This document shows positions 10,290 to 22,319 of a DNA stretch of 64,000 nucleotides, one piece after another. Below the pieces are notes generated by a model that was not told the DNA's origin, did no database searches, and saw only the letters and a program-made list of their open reading frames with translations. Made by a program: the position numbers and the translations under genes. The DNA is taken from NCBI GenBank assembly GCA_027924585.1, contig BSBM01000050.1, forward strand, positions 992,001 to 1,056,000, written 5' to 3'. The stretch is from Larix kaempferi (taxonomy: Eukaryota > Streptophyta > Pinopsida > Pinales > Pinaceae). How positions within the stretch are numbered: position 1 is the first letter of the stretch; every line of letters begins with the position of its first letter.

Positions 10290-12775
10290 ACATAAGGGTC
10301 ATGTGTCCTGGAAACATATTAAATACTTAAAGATAAATAAAAATCCATTGCATCTAGCACAAGTAGAGACTCATTAAAAAGAAAAGTTTTCCTTCTCAAA
10401 AATGCTAGAAGGAAATGCTTATGCTAGAAAGAAAGCTAGCAGTCGATCTTTTGCCATGTGATCTGTTCTTGGACAGAAGGTATCCAAGAAGACAATATCC
10501 ATCCAGACCATGATCTGCACAAATGATGTATAATAAGGGTCATGTGTTATGCTAGAAGGAAATGCTTATGCTAGAAGGAGAGCTAACATTCGTTCAAAAT
10601 AGAGCACATGGCACAAGCTGAAGGTATAAGCTAGCAACCATCAATCACCATGGACAGGGTTTTTCTAATTGAAAGCTAGCGACTGTTAGCTTTCTTTCTA
10701 GTATAAGCATGTGTGTTTATTTTAGAAATAAATGCTTATGCTAGAAGGAAAGCTAGCAGTCGCTAGCTTTCATTGATATTTTGCCATGTGCTTATTTCAA
10801 AATAGAGTAAATGGCACAAGCTCAAAGTATAAGCTAGCAACCACCAATCACTATGGAAATGATTTTTCTATTGGAAAGCAAGCGACTGCTAGCTTTCCTT
10901 CTAGCATAAGTATGTGTTCTTATCCTAGAAGGAAATGCTTATGCTAGAAAGAAAGCTAGCAGTCGCTAGCTTTCCTTGATCTTGTGCCATGTGCTTATTT
11001 GAAAATAGAGTGCATGGCACAAGCTCAAGGTATAAGCTAGCAACCACCAATCACCATGCCCAAGGTTTTTCTATTGGAAAGCTAGCGACTGCTAGCTTTC
11101 CTTATAACATAAGCATGTGTGTTATGCTAGAAGGAAAGCTAGCATTCGTTCAAAATAGAGCACATGGCACAAGCTCAAGGTATAAGCTGGCAACCACCAA
11201 TCACCATGGACAGGGTTTTTTATTGGAAAGCTAGCAAAGCATAAGCATGTGTGTTTATACTAGAAGGAAATGCTTATGCTAGAAGGAAAGCTAGCAGTCG
11301 CTAGCTTTCCTTGATCTTGTGCCATGTGCTTATTTGAAAATAGAGTGCATGGCACAAGCTCAAGGTATAAGCTAGCAACCACCAATCACCATGGACATGA
11401 TTTTTCTATTAGAAAGCTAGCGACTGCAAGCTTTTCTTCTAGGATAAACATGTGTGTTATGCTAGAAGGAAATGCTTATGCTAGAAGGAGAGCTATTCGT
11501 TTAAAATAGAGCACATGGCACAAGCTGAAGGTATAAGCTGGAAACCACTAATCACCATGGAAAGGGTGTTTTATTGGAAAGCTAGCGAATGTTAGCTTTC
11601 CTTCTAGCATAAACATGTGTGTTTATACTAGAAGGAAATGCTTATGCTAGAAGGAAAGCTAGTAGTCGCTAGCTTTCCTTGATCTTTTGCCATGTGCTTA
11701 TTTCAAAATACATCACATGGAACAAGCTCAAGGTATAAGCTAGCAACCACCAATCACCATGGACATGATTTTCCTATTGGAAAGCTAGCGACTGCTAGCT
11801 TTTCTTCTAGCATAAGAATGTGTGTTATGCTAGAAGGAAATGCTTATGCTAGAAGGAGAGCTAGCATTCGTTTAAAATAGAGCACATGGCACAAGCTGAA
11901 GGTATAAGATAGCAACCATCAATCACCATGGACAGGGTTTTTCTAATTGAAAGCTAGCGACTGTTAGCTTTCCTTCTAGTATAAGCATGTGTGTTTATTT
12001 TAAAAGGAAATGCTTATGCTAGAAGGAAAGCTAGCAGTCGCTAGCTTTCCTTGATCTTTTGCCATGTGCTTATTTCAAAATAGAGCAAATGGCACAAGCT
12101 CAAGGTATAAGCTAGCAACCACCAATCACTATGGACATGATTTTTCTATTGGAAAGCTAGCGACTGTTAGCTTTCCTTCTAGCATAAATATGTGTTCTTA
12201 TCCTAAAAGAAAATGCTTATGCTAGAAGGAAAACTAGCAGTCGCTAGCTTTCCTTGATCTTGTGCCATGTGCTTATTTGAAAATAGAGTGCATGGCACAA
12301 GCTCGAGGTATAAGCTAGCAACCACCAATCACCATGCCCAAGGTTTTTCTATTGGAAAGCTAGCGACTGCTAGCTTTCCTTCTAACATAAGCATGTGTGT
12401 TATGCTAGAAGGAAAGCTAGCATTCGTTCAAAATAGAGCACATGGCACAAGCTCAAGGTATAAGCTAGCAACCACCAATCACCATGGACATGGTTTTTTA
12501 TTGGAAAGCTAGCAACTGTTAGCTTTCCTTCTAGCATAAGCATGTGGGTTTATACTAGAAGAAAATGCTTATGCTAGAAGGAAAGCTAGCAGTCGCTAGC
12601 TTTCCTTGATCTTTTGACATGTGCTTATTTCAAAATACATCACATGGAACAAGCTCAAGGTATAAGCTAGCAACCACCAATCACCATGTACATGATTTTT
12701 CTATTGGAAAGCTACTGACTATTAGCTTTTCTTCTTATCATAAGTATGTGATCTTGTGACGTGTGCTTTCCTTGA
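10290..12775. repeat. Satellite of nested palindromes, about 150-207-bp units
   Basis: About a dozen units are marked by the phrase 'AACCACCAATCACCATG' (near 10640, 10840, 11045, 11192, 11377, 11545, 11746, 11916, 12117, 12318, 12468 and 12673). Each unit contains a 26-bp hairpin core (11-bp arms ending in GCTAGC around AGTC), a second imperfect palindrome (CTTGTGCCATGTG pairing with CACATGGCACAAG), and the first hairpin again in its reverse complement form (GACT loop). Flanks reading TGCTAGAAGG and CCTTCTAGCA extend the arms. Unit length alternates (about 200 versus 150-170) through loss of part of the unit. The open frames beginning MCLFENRVHGTSS are translated repeat, not genes. Confidence 0.9.
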
Positions 12776-13892
12776 TCTTGTGACAAAATCTGTCTCAGGT
12801 ACTGTCGGCTTCCACGACAGTCACCTATAAGGAATGACATCCTAAGTTGGTCACTAAGTACCTTCGTCAAGTGGAGAAAGAGCAGTTATCCCTCGAACGG
12901 TATTGGGTCGTCTCCTTTTCAACAAGTGGTGGTGAGCCCACTTGAGAGAACATACACCCGCAACCTTGGGTTTGACCTCCTATGGCGCGGCGCCGCTCTT
13001 TCACTTGCCCCATGTGGCTATACACGACCACTTGATTTAGAAGGATTTATAAAGCACCCTAAGGACAACAACTATGTTTTTGGATGCCTAGCCCCAAAAT
13101 CGTACCTAAACTACAAGATTCTTTTGTGCCCTCCTATGGAAGTATTAAGTGAGTAGATTTAAGCTATTTTTGAACTTAGTGAGTGACGAGAGAGTTTCTT
13201 GTGTGTGTGTGTGTGCATCAAAGAAAGTGACGGTTTTGAGCGCACATGAGATATTGCATATAAATGAAAAGGCTTTTCTTTTAAAATGAAAATAATGCAA
13301 CTCAACCTAATAGAAAAACAACTAAATAAACCATGTAAACCATGTAAAAAAAACTAAATAAAATAAATTGTAAAAATAAAAAAAAAATCTATAAATAAAA
13401 TTGTGAAAGTAAAAAAAAATCTATAGACTTACCAAGATTTTCAACCTCTTTTTAATCCAGTCTTCTTCTTTAATTTTTGTTTGGCTAAGACTAAAGCTAA
13501 TGCCAATGCCAATGCCATTTTTTCCCATAACTTCATCTTCATCTTAGTTGGTCTTGCTTCTTTGATAGACAATAATCTAGAAGCTATGAAGCCAAGAATA
13601 CTTGAATGGAAACTGTACAATATATTGAAACTATCTGTAAGTTACAAACTTATATCAAATAATTAAATATAAAAAACACTAGCTATTTAGCTATTTTACA
13701 TCTTATATACATTCATAGAATTGATAACTATTTTTATGTACAAGTAATGCCATATACTTATATACATTCATAGGAACGATTAACATGCATTGACAGTGTT
13801 GGATTCTTTCCTTGGCATACAACTCAATTCATGATATCTATGGTAACAAAACCACTTTGGGGGTGTCCCCATTTTCCACTAGTTTCCCCTTT
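12776..13892. other. No supported gene
   Basis: 12780-13160 is GC-richer unique sequence that could be a remnant of an element, but no family is recognisable. A (GT)n microsatellite lies at about 13199-13216. The remainder is AT-rich. Confidence 0.5.
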
Positions 13893-14234
13893 GGTAAACA
13901 TGCAACCTTATTTGCAACCATGTTTTCTCAACTATTGTTTCTCCATCAAGTATGAAACAATTGGAAGAATTCAAAGGAATCAATCATACTCTAGGTTCTC
14001 ATTTTCATACGCTCAAGAACTACATCTTTGAGTTGAGGATTTCTTCTTATTAGTCCTATTAAAGGTAAACATGCAACCTTATTTGCAACCATGTTTTCTC
14101 AACTATTGTTTCTCCATCAAGTATGAAACAATTGGAAGAATTCAAAGGAATCAATCATACTCTAGATTCTCATTTTCATACGCTCAAGAACTACATCTTT
14201 GAGTTGAGGATTTCTTCTTATTAGTCCTATTAAA
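13893..14234. repeat. 171-bp tandem duplication
   Basis: Two nearly identical copies (13893-14063 and 14064-14234) with about one base difference indicate a recent duplication. No coding content is recognised. Confidence 0.9.
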
Positions 14235-14396
14235 GATGAATATTAAATGATAGTATCTATCGTATTTAAGGGTAAACAAGGGAGTCTCATACACCAACAA
14301 GATAGCTAACCGACATATATGAGGTAACTAAATTAAACCAAAATTAAACCCACCCAATTCTTTGGATTAAAAAAGGATCTGATATATGACCTGAGA

Positions 14397-15382
14397 TGTA
14401 ACGTCTTTAAAAAAAATTAACCCCAGCAGATTATCTATAAATACTGTTTAAATTTATTGGTTTCAAACACGTTGAGACACGTTGAACTTCTTCCTACTTA
14501 TCAAGATTTAACAATGATATAAGTTATCATGGATAAGTCAATTAAGTGTTTAGTGGATGACTTAATTAGTAAAAGATTATCAAGTTCTCATGTGTAAAAT
14601 AAATGTCATTAATTGTAAGTATCCTCAAGTAAAGGTGTCTTCAAGGTGAAGTATAAAAGTTAAACATTAATAATAGAGGAGTGTGCTATATAATTGTTGA
14701 TCATGATTAATTAAATCATTTATTATATTTCATTGTTTATACACAGAGGTACTATGTTGACACTTATCCATTAACCAAATAAATATTTTAAATTACTATT
14801 CACAATTTAAATTAATTACTATTATTATTAATTGTTATTGTTATTATTATTATATTATTAATATTATTTAATTAATAATAATAATGATAATAATCCCTTT
14901 TATAAAGTATAGTGGGTTGAATAATAATGAATTTATTAAATAAATTATTAATTTAATTAACGGACGGAATCATCCCAAGTAAATTAAAAGGATATGTTTG
15001 AATATGTAGGATATGTTTGGGGTTTTTAAGGTAACTTACAGAATCCATTCCAGAAATCTTCTTATCTTACTGCAATCGACGGCTTCTTATCTTACTGCAA
15101 TCGACGGTTTCAGGTATTTTTCTGAACCAGCTTAATTAGAATGTATTTTCTTTTATTTCCAAGCTATGCATGTCAAACGAACAGAATTAAATGGAAAGTT
15201 TTAGGATTATGTTTATTTAACTGCAGAGACATGTAAACATATAGAAAACAGACAGTTAAACATTTACAGAAACAGAAATATAGATGGTTGAATCTCTTGT
15301 TTTCTTCTAACAATAATTAAGGGAAAAACTAGGTATAACCTGATAACCCGGAATAGACCCAGTGCCTAGATAGGGCACTACA
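14397..15382 (+). mobile_element. LTR (5' LTR position) of a Ty3/gypsy- or Copia-like element
   Basis: The left end TGTAACGTC and the right end GGGCACTACA form the usual TG...CA termini (TGTA/TACA). Two bases after the right end lies a canonical initiator-Met primer-binding site. The interior is AT-rich. The left boundary is inferred from the terminal motif. No gag or pol follows, so this is an LTR plus leader remnant. Confidence 0.6.
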
Positions 15383-15384
15383 GT

Positions 15385-15396
15385 TGGTATCAGAGC
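15385..15396 (+). other. tRNA-iMet primer-binding site
   Basis: TGGTATCAGAGC is complementary to the 3' end of plant initiator-Met tRNA and sits just inside the LTR end, as in LTR retrotransposons. It fixes the element on the plus strand. Confidence 0.85.
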
Positions 15397-16430
15397 GCAA
15401 GGCTCAGACACTGAGACCTTAGGGCCTAACTACACCTGGAACTTTAGTGAAATTTACTAGAAAATAACAAACCAGTATGATGGCTGCAAAAAGATAATTT
15501 GAAGAGCCTTTTCCCATTTATTCGTAAGGCGTAACAGAAACAGAATTTGAATGATATATATATATATATATAACTGCTTATTTAGGACTCAGTCTAGACC
15601 CCATTAAACAAACCTTTCCAGAAAAACAACAACATTTCTATATACACTCTTTTAATATTCAAACCCTAATATTAATCCAATGCTAAAGCATTTGGGATAA
15701 AAAAAAACACTTCATTGCATTTATAGAAAGAAATTGTATTCATAATAAATACGAAACAATGAGTCTCGCACAGGATTTACAGAGGGTTCTCCACATTTCA
15801 GACCTGCAGCCAAAGTGATCAGTTTTCATTTCCTATTATTTTAATGCAGATCTGCCTTCTTGCCTGTAACATTTTGCTTTAAACATTCATTTCAATAAAT
15901 GTGGCATAAAACAAATATTCAAATAATATTGTTGCCTGCAATATTGTTTATAATACAAGCATCGCAGCAATTTCGACGCAGAAATCGTTTCATTTGAGCT
16001 CGATATGATCCATTTTGACCAATAACTAAGAAGATTTACAAGCATGGCAAATGCATGAAACGATTTCCATACTGCTCTCCATTGTTGCTGCTTGTTTTGT
16101 CCGAAACGAATTTCATACAAAATGTTGCTTCCTTTGAAACCCTAGCGCTCAAGCCAGGTGTACCAAGCGCCCGAAGCCCAACGCCACATCAATTGTCCTC
16201 CAAGCGTTTTTCTTCTTTCCTTTGTGCCCAGCCCGAACTCAAAAACTAGAGCCAATTGGCCCACGCACTTAACACATCAATGCCCACCATCGAATCCCAT
16301 GCACTGAGTTCACATAAGAGGACGGGAATATATAAAAGATGCGTTGTGCTCAACGCCGAGGACTCATCAGGGAACCGAATGCCAAGCCAGGCGGGTCCCA
16401 TGGATTTCATATCTCCCATCGTCGAAGCAG
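15397..16430. other. Element leader remnant and unassigned sequence
   Basis: No gene is supported. There is a (TA)n tract at about 15556-15572. On the minus strand, about 16150-15890 contains 5' UTR-like sequence (a CTAGGGTTTC phrase), and short open frames occur on both strands at 16055-16471. None matches a family I know. Confidence 0.4.
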
Positions 16431-16735
16431 CCCTACAATGCCAAATAAAACCTTATTTCCTCCTTAAATAGGCATACTTTTGACGGCACGTGAGACGGTT
16501 TCCGCGTTGCCCATGAGCGGTTTACTATACCGCTTTATTGGAATGCGGACGAGTAAGGAATGAACACGTGGGATGGTGGTTTCCTTTCCGCGACCACCAA
16601 CCACCCTTACCATGCGTACATGTTGCCGACGCGGAATAAGGAGAGCCGTCGATCCTGTGTTGGCGTCAATCCCCATGCGAAAAAGAAAAGGTTTTTTTTT
16701 GCGTTTTATATTGTTTTAATTTTTTTTATTATTAT
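16431..16735 (-). promoter_or_regulatory. Repeated G-box promoter-like cassette, copy 1
   Basis: Read on the minus strand, the cassette holds two CACGTG-type boxes (near 16567 and 16485) and a TATTTAAG core-promoter-like element (about 16463-16470). Between the boxes is a small inverted repeat (AGCGG...CCGCT). About 280 bases are almost identical to copies at 18951-19255 and 19438-19745, and an A/T tract follows each. In the later copies the TATTTAAG element lies just upstream of GDSL exon 1 (minus), which supports a promoter role. Here the downstream sequence differs. Confidence 0.5.
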
Positions 16736-16820
16736 TTTAAATTAATGTTTTTTAAATATTAATTTAATTTTATTAATTTAATGTAGTGTCTCTCAAGCAT
16801 GCCCCTTTTTAAAGCTATAA

Positions 16821-17058
16821 TTAATTAATTTCACCTAATACACTGCTGTGCAATCTTTGGTTCTCACATCATATCTGTCCATCTTACAGATAATAAATTT
16901 TGAATGAACACCATAATTAATGTGTAATTGCCAATGCCATTAATTAATTTCACCTAATACACTGTTGTGCAATCTTTGGTTCTCACATCACATCTTTCCA
17001 TCGTACAGATAATAAATTTTGAATGAACACCATAATTAATGTGTTGCCAATGCCATTT
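16821..17058. repeat. 119-bp tandem duplication
   Basis: Copies at 16821-16939 and 16940-17058 differ at a few positions. No coding content. Confidence 0.9.
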
Positions 17059-18075
17059 CCCGGCTTCTTCCATCGTGATTCATGGCATTGGGCACACATT
17101 TTCCAGTTGTAGATTAAAATTTTGGCAGACTTTATCTCCAGGGTATTGAGCTATCCAATAAGCTATGGCAGTCAAACATCATTTTCACTGAAACAACCAT
17201 GCCCCGGGGGACCAGAGCTTTTGGAACCAAATTGGACCATCAAGGATTTCGGATCAGGTACTCCGGCTGATTGCACTTTATGCTTAAGGGAGACTCTCGC
17301 TACAGCCCATAGGCATCCGCATCAAGTTCCAATAAATCGCTGCGAATGCAAGGGTTCGGGCTCTTGGGGCAAACATCTTTCTCAGAGGTAGGTACCGTAT
17401 TGTGAACCATGAAACTTCAACCCCCTTGCTGGTACCAATTTTGCAAAATAGTAACATTACAAATGTCCATTAGCTAAAGCTATAATTATAAGATTCCATT
17501 GGCGAAGAAAATAAGATTCCATTGGCGAAGAAAACCGTAGTAACCTTAAGTTAAGATGTTAATTTGTTAATAATATGGGGAATGGCCAGGGTATTTATTT
17601 GGTTCTCTCTGATATTGGAACTGAAGGAGTGTGAGATATCGTTCTAGCTCATGTCCATGGAGTAAAGGTCCTTGTCAAATACATTCGGCTGTGGGAGGTT
17701 GACAATAGCCGACGGCTGGGCCTATCAAAAATAAGGTAACCTCTTAACCAACATTTACAGTTTAGACTCTAAATAAAATTGTAATTTTCATAAAAAATTA
17801 AAATATATTGAAAGTAAGATTCCGAATTTAATAATTTAAAGGAAATAGAAATATATTTATGCTCAATTAAGACAATTTTGCAGTTTAGATGCAATTTTCT
17901 TTTTACAAAACTTATCCATTTTTTAGATATAGATTTCCAAAAAATTAGTTTAATTTGAGGGCTTGATTAATTCCCCATACTAACTACACTAACTGTGTTA
18001 AATGAGAGACTAAAAAACCAGTCAAATAGATAAACCTATGCTGATGAAAAATGACAATAGAAATGAAAAATTTAC
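17059..18075. other. No supported gene
   Basis: An 89-codon plus frame (17122-17391) has some GC-rich, protein-like sequence and ends near a GTAGGTACC donor-like site, but no family is recognisable. A roughly 25-bp direct repeat lies near 17490-17533. The rest is AT-rich. Confidence 0.4.
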
Positions 18076-18535
18076 CTTGGGAAAATATATCCATAGCCTC
18101 AGCTCTGAATCTATTAAAATGATTTACTTCAACAAACAAAGGGAAAGTGGTGGCGGTTGGAATAATGGTAGAAGCAACGCATGCAAAGTTTGATCCATGT
18201 TTAAAGTTAGATCCCACCAATTTCAAATACTAGCTCAGTAATGTTGGATTCATTGCCTCGTCTGTAATTCATTCATTAACAAACAGTCAGTCTAGACTTT
18301 CAAATCTTTACATCAAGAAATTACCCAACAAGATATAAAACGTCCAGGTACATAAAAAAATAATCGATAACCAAGCTCTCCCCAGATTCGTAGTATCTCC
18401 AAGTGTGTTTTTCCTGGCTGGGAAGGAGAGAATGCAGCCTCACTCCTGCCACAAGGCCGCCTATGTCATAATTCGAGTGTCCAAAGTTGAAAATTGCAGT
18501 GAAATTACAAGCCCCAGCCCTCGGGTCTTGAATCT
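18076..18535 (-). pseudogene. GDSL esterase/lipase pseudogene, exons 1 and 2
   Basis: Exon 1 (about 18535-18352, minus) encodes FTAIFNFGHSNYDIGG, which aligns with the plant GDSL block I (FPAIFNFGDSNSDTGG). The Asp before the catalytic Ser is changed to His, and the rest of the exon is degenerate. A GT donor at 18351 and an acceptor at 18230 define a 122-bp intron. Exon 2 (18229-18076) encodes GSNFKHGSNFACVAST, matching GDSL block II, and ends at a good donor (CAAG/GTAAAT). Later blocks (GxND, DxxH) are absent. The family acts as secreted or vacuolar plant acyl-ester hydrolases; this copy is very unlikely to work. Confidence 0.75.
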
Positions 18536-19028
18536 GCCACCCTACAATGCCAAATAAAACCTTATTTCCTCCTTAAATAGGCATACTTTTGACAGCACGT
18601 GAGACGGTTTCCGCGTTAGATCCCACCAATTTCAAATACTAGCTCAGTAATGTTGGATTCATTGCCTCGTCTGTAATTCATTCATTAACAAACAGTCAGT
18701 CTAGACTTTCAAATCTTTACATCAAGAAATTACCCAACAAGATATAAAACGTCCAGGTACATAAAAAAATAATCGATAACCAAGCTCTCCCCAGATTCGT
18801 AGTATCTCCAAGTGTGTTTTTCCTGGCTGGGAAGGAGAGAATGCAGCCTCACTCCTGCCACAAGGCCGCCTATGTCATAATTCGAGTGTCCAAAGTTGAA
18901 AATTGCAGTGAAATTACAAGCCCCAGCCCTCGGGTCTTGAATCTGCCACCCTACAATGCCAAATAAAACCTTATTTCCTCCTTAAATAGGCATACTTTTG
19001 ACAGCACGTGAGACGGTTTCCGCGTTGC
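18211..19028. repeat. 409-bp tandem duplication carrying GDSL exon 1
   Basis: 18211-18619 is repeated at 18620-19028 almost base for base. The unit contains the first bases of exon 2, the intron, exon 1 and the start of the promoter-like cassette. The second copy of exon 1 therefore lies at about 18944-18761. The junction at 18617-18620 joins CCGCGTT of the cassette directly to the exon 2 start. Confidence 0.9.
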
Positions 19029-19255
19029 CCATGAGCGGTTTACTATACCGCTTTATTGGAATGCGGACGAGTAAGGAATGAACACGTGGGATGGTGGTTT
19101 CCTTTCCGCGACCACCAACCACCCTTACCATGCGTGCATGTTGCTGACGCGGAATAAGGAGAGTCGTCGATCCTGCCTTGGCGTCAATCCCCATGCGAAA
19201 AAGAAAAGGTTTTTTTTTGCGTTTTATATTGTTTTAATTTTTTTTTTATTTAATT
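18951..19255 (-). promoter_or_regulatory. Repeated G-box promoter-like cassette, copy 2
   Basis: It is nearly identical to 16431-16735. It has two CACGTG boxes (near 19015 and 19083) and a TATTTAAG element at about 18981-18988, directly upstream (minus) of the duplicated GDSL exon 1. A partial copy (about 18541-18616) ends at the 409-bp duplication junction. The promoter role is inferred from these motifs and their position. Confidence 0.55.
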
Positions 19256-20780
19256 TTTTTTATTAGTATTTTAAATGAATGTTTTTTATGTTTTTTAAAT
19301 ATTAATTTAATTTTATTAATTTAATATTTAAAAAACATTCATTTAATTTAATTCGTTTAATTTAATTTAATTAAATTAATTTAATGACTTTTAATTTAAT
19401 TTGATTTAATTAATCAGCCCTCGGGTCTTGAATCTGCCACCCTACAATGCCAAAGAAAACCTTATTTCCTCCTTAAATAGGCATACTTTTAACAACACGT
19501 GAGACGGTTTCCGCGTTGCCCATGAGCGGTTTACTATACCGCTTTATTGGAATGCGGACGAGTAAGGAATGAACACGTGGGATGGTGGTTTCCTTTCCGC
19601 GACCACCAACCACCCTTACCATGCGTGCATGTTGTTGACGCGGAATAAGGAGAGCCGTCGATCCTGCCTTGGCGTCAATCCCCATGCGAAAAAGAAAAGG
19701 TTTTTTTTTGCGTTTTATATTGTTTTAATTTTTTTTTTATTTAATTTTTTTTATTAGTATTTTAAATGAATGTTTTTTATGTTTTTTAAATATTAATTTA
19801 ATTTTATTAATTTAATATTTAAAAAACATTCATTTAATTTAATTCGTTTAATTTAACTTAATTAAATTAATTTAATGACTTTTAATTTAATTTGATTTAA
19901 TTAATTTAACTTAATGTCATTTAATTAATTAATTTAATATAATTAATTCAATTTAAATTTTTTTAATTAATTCAATTTAATTTAATTTTTTTTATTTTGT
20001 TTTATTAATTATTATTTAATTTAATTTAATTTAGTTGTTGATAAGAATTAAAAAAAAAAAATACCATGTAAAAGAAAAGGGTTTTGTTTGCGTTTTATAT
20101 TGTTTTAATTTTTTTTATTATTATTTTAAATTAATGTTTTTTAAATATTAATTTTATTTTATTAATTTAATGTAGTGTCTCTTAACATTTATTTCATTTA
20201 ATTCGTTTAATTTAATTTAATTTAATGACTTTTAATTTAATTTGATTTAATTAATTTAATTTAATGTCATTTAATTAATTAATTTAATTTAATGTCATTT
20301 AATTAATTAATTTAATTTAATTAATTCAATTTAATTTTTTTTAATTAATTCAATTTAATTTTTTTTTTTTTATTAATTACTATTTAATTTAATTTAATTT
20401 AGTTGTTGATAAGAATTTAAAAAAAAAAAAAATACCATGTCAAAATAAAAGGGGTTTCGGCAAAATTTCATTTAATTCGTTTAATTTAATTTAATGACTT
20501 TTAATTTAATTTGATTTAATTAATTTAATTTAATGTCATTTAATTAATTAATTTAATTTAATGTCATATAATTAATTAATTTAATTTAATGTCATTTAAT
20601 TAATTAATTTAATTTAATTAATTCAATTTAATTTTTTTTTAATTAATTCAATATAATATAATTTTTTTTTTTTTTATTAATTACTATTTAATTTAATTTA
20701 ATTTAGTTGTTAATAAGAATTTAAAAAAAAAAAATACCATGTCAAAATAAAAGGGGTTTCGGCAAAATTTCTTATATAAT
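19200..20780. repeat. AT-only low-complexity repeats
   Basis: Long runs of TTAATTTAATT-like sequence with repeated sub-blocks of roughly 250-300 bp (20180-20465 resembles 20465-20770). They follow each promoter cassette. No coding content. 20780-21220 is AT-rich and unassigned. Confidence 0.8.
19413..19745 (-). promoter_or_regulatory. Repeated G-box promoter-like cassette, copy 3
   Basis: It includes the first about 30 bases of GDSL exon 1 (19413-19440) and then the same two-box, TATTTAAG cassette as the other copies. The gene body to its left is replaced by TTTAATTTAA low-complexity DNA, so the promoter-like unit has been copied without its gene. Confidence 0.5.
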
Positions 20781-21220
20781 TATATAATGCTAGTGTTATT
20801 TTATTTATATTTAATTAAATTTCGTATATATTTTTATTTAAATTTCGTGTATAATTATATAGCGCTAGTATTATTTTATTTAAATTTAATTAGATTCCAT
20901 ATAATGTTATAACCTAGGTTTCTTAAAAAAATTAAAAGTTAATATTTAAAAATATAAAGCTACTCACGAACTTTCAATTTAAAAGTTCTTCATAGATTTA
21001 ATGTTTTAAGGTCAATTATAGTAAGGTTGAAGTGGTTGGTGAAGTTATATTTAAATTAGCATAGATAAAATTTAAATTATAATTTATATTTAAGGGAGAA
21101 ATTTAAAATATTTAAATTTAATATATATAAATATTTAAAATTTTGGAAAAGAAATAAATAAATAAATAATAAAGAGTGGTTTAAGTGGTTTGGTGAAGAT
21201 CTAGGGTTTTATAAATCTAT

Positions 21221-21376
21221 GTATTTAATCAAATTGTCTTAGTATTTATTATATTTAACATCCTACATAAAATTAAATTCAAAAAATTCAAAAAATATGT
21301 ATTTAATCAAATTGTCTTAGTATTTATTATATTTAACATCCTACATAAAATTAAATTCAAAAAATTCAAAAAATAT
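21221..21376. repeat. 78-bp tandem duplication
   Basis: 21221-21298 and 21299-21376 are near-identical AT-rich copies. Confidence 0.85.
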
Positions 21377-21499
21377 GTAGGTGTAATTATATAATAATTT
21401 TTGGATGGTCAAATTACAATTTCTCATAAAAAAAATTACAATATCTTTAATTTTTCAATTCTTGGTTCATTGCATTTCATGATCGTTGAAATTGCATTT

Positions 21500-21695
21500 T
21501 CATTTTACAATTCAGCCTACTCATATGGAGTTACAAACTTTTACAATTCAACCCAGTCATATGCCGTTAGTTTGGAACACAAGAATGAGTATATATTTCT
21601 TTTACAAATCAGCCTACTCATATGAAGTTACAAACTTTTACAATTCAATCGACTCATATAAAGTTAGTTTGGAGCACAACAATAAGTATATATTT
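21500..21695. repeat. 97-bp tandem duplication, diverged
   Basis: The phrase CAGCCTACTCATATG recurs at 21513 and 21610 with about 85-90% similarity between copies. Open frames here follow from the repeat. 21700-22320 holds nothing recognised. Confidence 0.75.
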
Positions 21696-22319
21696 CAATT
21701 GAGAAGAGGTTATCATATATAACGGCCTATATTAAGAAAACCTAATAACGGCCTATATTAAATGCAATTGTGAAATTACTATCAGGTTATCATGTCAGTA
21801 CCATTTGTCAAAAACCCAGATTCATGGTATTATAAAATTGAAGTTTTCACAATTATTTATAACATCTACATTTTTTAAATTTGATAAATAAAAAAATAAA
21901 TTATCTAAAAATAAAAGACATTTTTATTTTTGACATTAAAAGTTTCCAACCATGTTAATGTCAAAAGAGTTGTAACCAAAACTTGCATTGAGTTGGCAGA
22001 ATAATCAAAAGTCTATAGTTCTACACCTGAGTGAACCCTTTCTTAATATATTTTTACGGAAGAACACTACACTAGTACCATTTTACTCCCATTTACAAAA
22101 CCTGTAAAGGTTGGCGGTAAAGATTCACCAGGCCAGTGACAAAAAAATATCGTGTGCTCCTATCTATGAATATGTTCGAACTCAAATGAGGGCGGGAAGC
22201 GGCAATGTCACTTGTATCTGGTAGTAAGGCGGAACAAAAAATTTCAAAATTCAAAATTCAAAATTAATGGGCGATACAGGAAAACGGTTTCATGGAAAAC
22301 GACGTTAATATAGACATCT

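Noticed and set aside
10989-12512. Plus-strand ORFs starting MCLFENRVHGTSS
   Set aside because: They are translations of satellite units and appear once per unit with stops at unit variations.
8681-12775. CRISPR-like array
   Set aside because: The repeats are long, imperfect and made of palindromes with no unique spacers of constant length, and the sequence is a plant nuclear one.
15385-15396. tRNA gene
   Set aside because: Only the 12-base primer-binding complement is present; there is no cloverleaf. No tRNA, rRNA or organelle DNA stretch was recognised anywhere in the window.
17122-17391. 89-codon plus ORF as an exon
   Set aside because: A donor-like end exists, but no family or acceptor could be supported; kept only as unassigned sequence.
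17600-17735. Possible exon ending in a donor-like AATAAG/GTAACC with a protein-like stretch (KVLVKYIRLWEVDN)
   Set aside because: Too short, has an in-frame stop upstream, and I could not tie it to a family.
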